Positions 58,406 through 64,000 of a stretch of 64,000 nucleotides of DNA are shown piece by piece. The stretch spans positions 18,962,132 through 19,026,131 of the forward strand of contig NC_060885.1 of assembly GCF_014805685.1 (NCBI RefSeq), written 5' to 3'. A model generated the notes under the pieces. It was not told the DNA's origin and ran no database searches. It worked only from the letters and a program-made list of their open reading frames with translations. A program made the position numbers and the translations under genes. This stretch comes from Silurus meridionalis. Taxonomy: Eukaryota; Chordata; Actinopteri; Siluriformes; Siluridae. Each line of letters begins with the position of its first letter. Within the stretch, counting starts at the first letter, position 1.

Positions 58406-61400
58406 CTGTGAGAGTTAGAAACAAAAGATAAAATAAACACTCTGGTAAGCACAGTACACCTTAATCACTAATTGTGTGGTTAACATGCTTGGTGGCTTTT
58501 CATTTAGGGAGTAGCAAGCATTGTTGCACTCTCACCGTTGGCACTGGGTGTTTGTATGTCCTGAGGAGATGCAGGTCTGCTGGGGGTCTTTGGCTCTGGT
58601 GAGGCAGTTGGCACTGGTGCAGGGAATGGCACAGGAGGGGAGGGTGAAGAAATAGGAACAGAAGCAGGGGCAGGTTCTACAGGAACACTAGGGACAGGTT
58701 CTGTACACAGTCGGGGTACAGCAATAATTAATTATTACGTATTTAGCGTGTTTTCTAACGGTGTGTATTTTACACTGGAAAGTGAAAAGTTAAAGCTCTG
58801 CAGGGTGGTACCTGGCATGACCGCTTGTTTAAAAAGCTCCTCTCGGAGATGGGGCAGGAAGCAGTCAATTCTCTCCCATGTGATCTCCCACAGATCAGAG
58901 TAGCCTGTACGCGAGTCTGCATTGTGGAAGATCCCAGCTGTGTCCATCACCAAAAGCATGTTCTTCAAAGACTCGGGGATCGCCTCCAACTGTGTAAAAA
59001 TATATATTAATTACAGCATTTTATTTAATGTTGATATGAAATTGGACGTTGGTTTCCAAATGTGAATAATGGAAACAGCGACTGTATTGATTACCTGATT
59101 TATTACTGCAAATATCAATGAGCAAGTGTTAGTTGCAATGTAAATGCTACTTATAGTGTACTGATGCACAAGGTTGCACAAATGGTTAAAGTTCAAAGTT
59201 CGTTGATGATAAATAATGCATTCAATAATGTCCAGACTACTAATAAGGGCAAATGACAAATTCTTCAGCTTCAAGTACAATATGGTGATTGACCAGCTGC
59301 AGTACAAACGAGACAAGACTAAACCAGGTTATAAAAACAGGGGGCATTGAAATATCTTCATCATATCCGAACAGAGAGACTCTTCTATTGAAGCAGTGAA
59401 TACAGTGCAGCCACAGTCTGTCACTTTCCAGTTACTTTGTAGCTTTATTGTATTCATTATAACTAATATTAAATTTTTATTTTAAATTTCTCACCAAGAG
59501 ATCACTGGAGCCAGCGTGCATGTACTTGTCCATGAAGTCTAGGATGGTAAGCCAGAGCGCAGCAAAAGTGGGCAGAGAAAGCAGTGGTGAGAGATGCTGG
59601 AGGAACACCTGCGGAAGCCAACGCACCAGACATCATTTAGCATTTTCAAGAAGGGGGGGGGGGAAGAAAAAAAAAATCAATCACTTTCTATTTACAGTTA
59701 TGCTTCACAAAATACTAAATCTATTAAACCTTGGAGAGCAGTGTACAGGCCCTCATCCTGGTCTCCTCCATGCCACCGACATCTGCTGGACTGATGTTGT
59801 CCAAGAGCTTAGTCAGCAGCGGAAACAGGACCTGACATAAAAGTGGTTAAGCCCTGAGTCAGCATCAATCGATGTTTGACTTGTATTTAACTACTGTGTC
59901 ATATGTGATTATCTCACCTTGTTGAAACAGGATTCCCACTCCACAGCATCCAGTGTTTGCAGATCATGTACAAGTAGCGCCCTCTGGAGGTAAGTGAGGG
60001 CCTGCATCCGAACTTGCCTCCTAGCGTCACAGCACAGCCAGGCCATACCTACAGTGGGGCACCTTCAGTCTTTTATTCTGCTTTTTCTGCATGCTGCAAT
60101 ATACTTGTGCATGGTGGTAAAATATTAACCAATCCATGAACTCAAAAATTTGCTTTTTCACATGTGCTTCAAACAGATAGCCGACTTAAATTTGTTAACC
60201 TATCTATTACAAAAAAAACCCAAAAACATAGTCACCATTTCTCAAAATTAAAAAATAAATATGCATGGGCTCAGATTGTGATGTCAGAACTAAGCTTAAC
60301 TCTAAACCCTCTAATCTGTATGTAGAAAAGTATGATTCTAAAAGGGTAAAAGTATAGAGGTGCCCCTTTACAATTGAATTTTCAGGCAGTAAAAAAAAAA
60401 AAAAAAATACTCTATTATACAATAATGAATAATTAATTAAATTACAGTCCATGCATACTTCAAGGCTCTTTAAGGCTCTACTTTAAGGTATGTATATGAA
60501 TCTTCCTAAAATAAATAAATGGCCTCGGCACTGAACAGGAGACAAGAAAGAAATGTACTAAAATAAGATCTTGGTGTGATGGGAAGGCAAGGGAGAACAA
60601 AAAAAAAAAAACCTTTTTTTTTTTAAACTGTTATAAGTCTGACCTTGGAGCAAAGGACACCAGCAACTTGACCAGAGTGTCTGAGAGTCAGCTTCAATCT
60701 TCTTTCCACCTGCCTCCAGATGGCGCTGTTCTTCTGCCCATGAGCTATAGATACTGGCTGCCCGCGTGTGCAGTGTATGCATCAAATCTAATAACTAAGA
60801 GTAGAAGCGCTGCATTAATCACAGTTTTTTTTTTTTTTTTTTTTTTTTAAACTAATTAGTTAAATTTCCAATCAATAATAAACGACCCATCACCTACAGG
60901 AAATAGCGATCTAAAAAATAAAAAATGCACAGCTCAGATGATCAGTTTATTTAAATTGATGCATGCTGATCAACATATCTAGATTAAGCAGGTCAAGGAG
61001 ATGCAGACAGGGGCGGAAATAAGCTGAACCTTATTATTCCAAAGGAAATCTAGGTGGTGAAGAGGTCTGAATGAAATGTAAAAGTGTGTCATGACTGTAA
61101 TTCATTGAACAGGGAAATTAATTATTGTTGGTAATTTGGTATTTAAAAGTTTAGAGGATGCATCATTGGTGATTGTTTCTAAATATCCGAGCTGTAATGG
61201 AAAAAGAAAAACGAAGCAACATTAATGGCCTAAAGGACCTCACCACCACACGACCCTACAGCAGCAGGCATGTACACAGTAAAGGAAGTAGGGAAAGGGC
61301 TGCGGTACTTACGTCCTGACTAACCTGTAAAGACACCGTATGGTAGCTGGCTGGCACCCCCTCGTCCTCCTCATCGTCACTGTGGGAACGGGACGGCCGC

Positions 61401-63294
61401 TGACTGGTGGGTTTAGCTCGGCGGGACACACCCTCTTTCTCTCTTGGCTTCTTCCGTAGCCGACTGGCTTTTGAGTCGTATTTGTGGCTCTTTTTTTTCT
61501 CGTGTGTGCGATAACCTGTTTAAGCCGCAAGAATGCGTTGGAAGAAAATGAGTTAACGAAAAGTTAAACCTCGTTTTGTCAGCTTGTCTACCAGTCTTTC
61601 CTGCCTTTTCAACAATCAAAAAGAACAACAAAAGAGTAACATCATCTTTTATCTTTCAACAGCAGTGCATTTCGGTAACAACATAGTTACCTTGGAAATA
61701 CATCAAAATATTTTTTGTTTTGTTTTGTTTCCTGATGTGCAAAAGACAAAGAACAACTATGCTGCATGTTTACAGCGCGGTTTCCATTAGCTTTTTACAT
61801 GTTGGAACTATGAACTTTGATCAAGCCGCTTTCACAGTGAGCTTATAAGCCCTGTTGACAGCAGGTATCCGCAAAAGTGCATGGAGCCCTCTGATGAATA
61901 AGAAGCCCATGTCTAATCACTGTGCCAAAAAGTGCTGAATGTCTTAACTAAGCCCGCTGAAGATAGCTGGATTGAAGAACGGAGGGATAAACAGAGAGAG
62001 GGTATACAAGCCTCGCAGTTAGATTGCCCCGAGTTAAATGACTCACCCTTAGAGCTCAGCTTAAGATACCCAACCAAAGAGCTTCCAGGCACTGACACAT
62101 CCAATTACAGTGCTATGGAACCGACTCACACAAAGACATCTTAATCCCAAAGGAGTCAATCTGCACATACGAGGGCTAGAAAGGGGTCGGTCTACACATA
62201 TAGGACTTTCTATAGTGTTTTGCTTAAGTCAAAACCAGAGGTAAGAGAATTTTGATGTCAGTTCAGATATTTACTTGTTTCCTTATTCGCACCAAGATTT
62301 CTCTTAAGCAAAGGCACCAAATCTTCTGAAGCAACATATTTGAGTGAGGCCATAATGTGGTTAAATCAGGAAGCAGGACTTTTGTTATTTTGAAGTCACT
62401 GTATTGTTTAGCTAGCATGGACGTGACTCTCAGTGCTCATACAATCATAGACACAATGATATCCTTGTCTTATGAGTGCAACAATAATAATAAAGATGTG
62501 CGCTTAAACAAACTAACCTCCATTAAGACTGGCTTCCACAAACACTCGAATTGCTTTCACACAAAGCTCAAAGTTCTCAGGTGTGACGTGTGCGGCGTCG
62601 CGTACAATAAAAGACAGTGACTCCACACACTTGATGAGAGACTTGGTGTCATGCAGGCCCATGTCCTGACCCAAGGTTAAACTGTACTGGTTAATCAGAG
62701 GAGCTTGAATTTTAGAGTCTGGAGCAAGTAGGGCCTTACTGCTGTCCAGGTCATCCTTACCAACCTATCAAAAAAACAATAAACAGTATATTAAGGGCAG
62801 ATGGCATTAATAAAGAGCTACCTAATGTCTAGACACACCTGTTTAAACAAAAAATCTTCCAGGGCACACCTGAGCGACAAAAAACACCTGTCAGTCACTT
62901 TTTTTCCAACTCTTGAAAAATAGGTTGGGTTCAAATAGGTTCTAAAGTGTTTAACACAAATGTAAATATCAGGAAATATTTGAAATGAAAATGAAATTCT
63001 TGCTCCATCGTTTCTTCAATCTTTACTGCAATTATAAAAGAACTGGCCTTTGCTGTATCATTAATTCCAAAAAGGATTTTTCCTTCCCTTGGTCACTAGG
63101 AAGACCTAATCACATAAGATACTACCTCTAGCATTTTTTTTTTTTTTTGTTTATTTCGGTTATATGGAAAAATTGGATTTGGGGAGCATAGAATGCAGAA
63201 GACTCTTCTTCAGGGCACCTAATGAGGAAGAAGTTTCTAACAAGGATCTTCATAAAAAAAGTATACAAAATAATACAAAACTGAAAAGGATGTC

Positions 63295-63360
<66 letters not shown>

Positions 63361-63881
63361 AATTGTTAAAAGTAGGCAAAGTTAGTACATGTTTTTTCCG
63401 TACTCACCACTAGCCATCCGACTTCAACTTCAGTGGAGGAGCGGAGCATTCTGGGTTTGCTGTGTTCGGTGTAAACCTCGGAGTCAGAGGTATAGCCTCG
63501 GTCCAAAGTGACTTCACTCTGGTGGTATGAGCTCACTTCACTGTCAGACTGAGCACCTACAGAACCCATGTGTTTAATATTCAGTTATCACTGCACTCTC
63601 TAGATTCGACTCTAGATCAGAAGGATCTGTGTGGTTCACAGGACATTCTCTTTACCTGTGTCACTGTCAGGGCTGCTGCTGGTGACCTGCAGTGCGGCTG
63701 GAGGTTTGACTCCGGCACCGATGCACTCCAGCAGCGTAAAAAGGGTGTACCAGTCATCGGTGCAGTGGATATTGGCAGCATTGGTTTTGAGCAGCTCGTG
63801 CAGGCCATAGGCAATCTCTCGACTAACTCTGGACAACACATGAGGCTTCATCATCAGGAGCAGCCGCAAGGAAAGCAATAC
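58149..63881 (-). CDS. gbf1: Golgi-specific brefeldin A-resistance GEF 1, C-terminal part (eleven exons, 5' end outside window)
   Basis: GBF1 is the large guanine-nucleotide exchange factor that loads GTP on Arf proteins at the cis-Golgi and ERGIC, recruiting COPI coats. Exons in gene order: 63881-63656, 63556-63408, 62764-62518, 61515-61313, 60794-60644, 60048-59918, 59831-59730, 59608-59495, 58989-58812, 58700-58536, 58405-58149. They sum to 1923 bases, 640 residues plus stop, with all phases compatible. Human GBF1 is about 1859 residues, so this is the last third. The Sec7 catalytic domain and DCB/HUS regions lie beyond the right edge. Visible parts are helical HDS-type repeats (LLSLRLLLMMKPHVLSRVSR, RRQVRMQALTYLQRALL, WLTILDFMDKYMH, YSDLWEITWERIDCFLP), an acidic Ser-rich linker (SHSDDEEDEGVP), and a Pro-rich tail of about 140 residues ending in PIDTSEVK. 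Strong resemblance to vertebrate GBF1 is recalled, not aligned. Confidence 0.95.
58536..58700 (-). CDS. gbf1: gbf1 exon (proline-rich tail, part 1)
   Basis: Fragment residues 501-555 plus one base, EPVPSVPVEPAPASVPISSP to TPSRPASPQDIQTPSAN. Low-complexity Pro/Ser/Ala sequence. Acceptor CTGTGTACAG, donor GTGAGA. Confidence 0.9.
58812..58989 (-). CDS. gbf1: gbf1 exon
   Basis: Fragment residues 442-500 plus one base, LEAIPESLKNMLLVMDTAGI through YSDLWEITWERIDCFLPHLR to LFKQAVMP. The most conserved-looking GBF1 stretch in the window. Acceptor TTTTACACAG, donor GTACCA. Confidence 0.95.
59495..59608 (-). CDS. gbf1: gbf1 exon
   Basis: Fragment residues 404-441, VFLQHLSPLLSLPTFAALWL to KYMHAGSSDLL. 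Phase 0 at both ends. Acceptor TTCCGCAG, donor GTGAGA. Confidence 0.94.
59730..59831 (-). CDS. gbf1: gbf1 exon
   Basis: Fragment residues 370-403, VLFPLLTKLLDNISPADVGG to ACTLLSK. Phase 0 at both ends. The donor GTTTAA is weak, but the junction to VFLQHLSPLL is required. Confidence 0.93.
59918..60048 (-). CDS. gbf1: gbf1 exon
   Basis: Fragment residues 326-369, GMAWLCCDARRQVRMQALTY through LQRALLVHDLQTLDAVE to SCFNK. Acceptor CACTGTAG, donor GTGAGA. Helical repeat region. Confidence 0.94.
60644..60794 (-). CDS. gbf1: gbf1 exon
   Basis: Fragment residues 276-325 plus one base, LLDLMHTLHTRAASIYSSWA to SSCWCPLLQ. The acceptor CTTCTACTCTTAG is chosen because it restores LLDLM after VSQD. Donor GTCAGA is weak. 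Confidence 0.92.
61313..61515 (-). CDS. gbf1: gbf1 exon
   Basis: Fragment residues 208-275, GYRTHEKKKSHKYDSKASRL through SHSDDEEDEGVPASYHTVSL to QVSQD. The correct frame is the only one without a stop. The Lys/Arg-rich then acidic stretch is a low-complexity linker. Donor GTAAGT. Confidence 0.93.
62518..62764 (-). CDS. gbf1: gbf1 exon
   Basis: Fragment residues 126-207 plus one base, VGKDDLDSSKALLAPD through HDTKSLIKCVESLSFIVRD to VFVEASLNG. Acceptor TTTTTTTGATAG, donor GTTAGT. Joining to the previous exon gives GWLV-VGKDD, as in vertebrate GBF1. Confidence 0.94.
63298..63357. repeat. (TA)n microsatellite in gbf1 intron
   Basis: About 28 TA units. On the gbf1 strand it starts 50 bases downstream of an exon donor. 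Confidence 0.95.
63408..63556 (-). CDS. gbf1: gbf1 exon
   Basis: Fragment residues 76-125, AQSDSEVSSYHQSEVTLDRG then YTSDSEVYTEHS to GWLV. A Ser/Glu-rich, probably disordered and phosphorylatable linker. Donor GTGAGT. A (TA)n array begins about 50 bases into the following intron. Confidence 0.94.
63656..63881 (-). CDS. gbf1: gbf1 exon (first in window)
   Basis: Fragment residues 1-75, VLLSLRLLLMMKPHVLSRVS through GLHELLKTNAANIH to ALQVTSSSPDSDTG. Acceptor CTGCACAG, donor GTAAAG, phase 1 at its end. Alpha-helical HDS-type region. Confidence 0.94.
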
Positions 63882-64000
63882 CTGTGCAGAAAAAAATTAT
63901 TGTTTAATGGCATAGTGAGCAGTTAAATTCACAGCAGGCTGGTCACTGGTAAACACAGGATTAAGAAGTTTTGAGTGTTTGCTCCACTCCAGTCACTTCT

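Overview
This window is vertebrate genomic DNA, most likely from a teleost fish. It has split genes with GT/AG introns, dense microsatellites, several Tc1/mariner-type transposon remnants, and tRNA-derived SINEs of the kinds common in catfish and related otophysans. The species itself cannot be fixed from the sequence. Nothing is bacterial or viral, and there is no CRISPR array or operon.

Three protein-coding genes are supported. (1) At 6301-6582 on the minus strand is a single coding exon, read as exon 1 of a transmembrane collagen (col13a1-like). Positions 1-6300 are its first intron, and the rest of the gene lies off the left edge. (2) At 49034-56031 on the plus strand is a complete eight-coding-exon gene for the histone variant macroH2A2. 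It encodes 367 residues: an H2A fold, a basic linker and a macro domain. A CpG-rich promoter lies near 47.8-48.2 kb and an AATAAA signal at 56494. (3) At 58149-63881 on the minus strand are the last eleven coding exons of gbf1, the Golgi Arf guanine-nucleotide exchange factor. They encode the C-terminal 640 residues; the Sec7 domain is beyond the right edge. macroh2a2 and gbf1 converge tail to tail with about 1.5 kb between their proposed poly(A) signals. col13a1 and macroh2a2 face away from each other across about 41 kb of gene-poor DNA.

That gene-poor interval holds mobile-element debris and simple repeats. A decayed Tc1-like element (9271-10370) carries a nested SINE with a tRNA-Glu head and a perfect 14-bp target-site duplication. 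There is a second tRNA-derived SINE family, and a 5'-truncated RTE-like LINE (46232-47175). A short terminal-inverted-repeat family has one copy at 31760 and another at 51110 inside macroh2a2. Long AT, CA, CT, AAT and ATCT/GATA arrays are scattered through the window.

The most interesting pattern is retrotransposon parasitism seen directly in the window. The tRNA-Glu SINE ends in the 3' end of the RTE-like LINE, including the LINE's last codons. A second, unrelated SINE shares its 3' tail with a LINE-like remnant in a macroh2a2 intron. No wholly new biological system is evident. The three genes belong to different pathways (cell-matrix adhesion, chromatin, Golgi traffic) and are neighbours rather than a functional unit.
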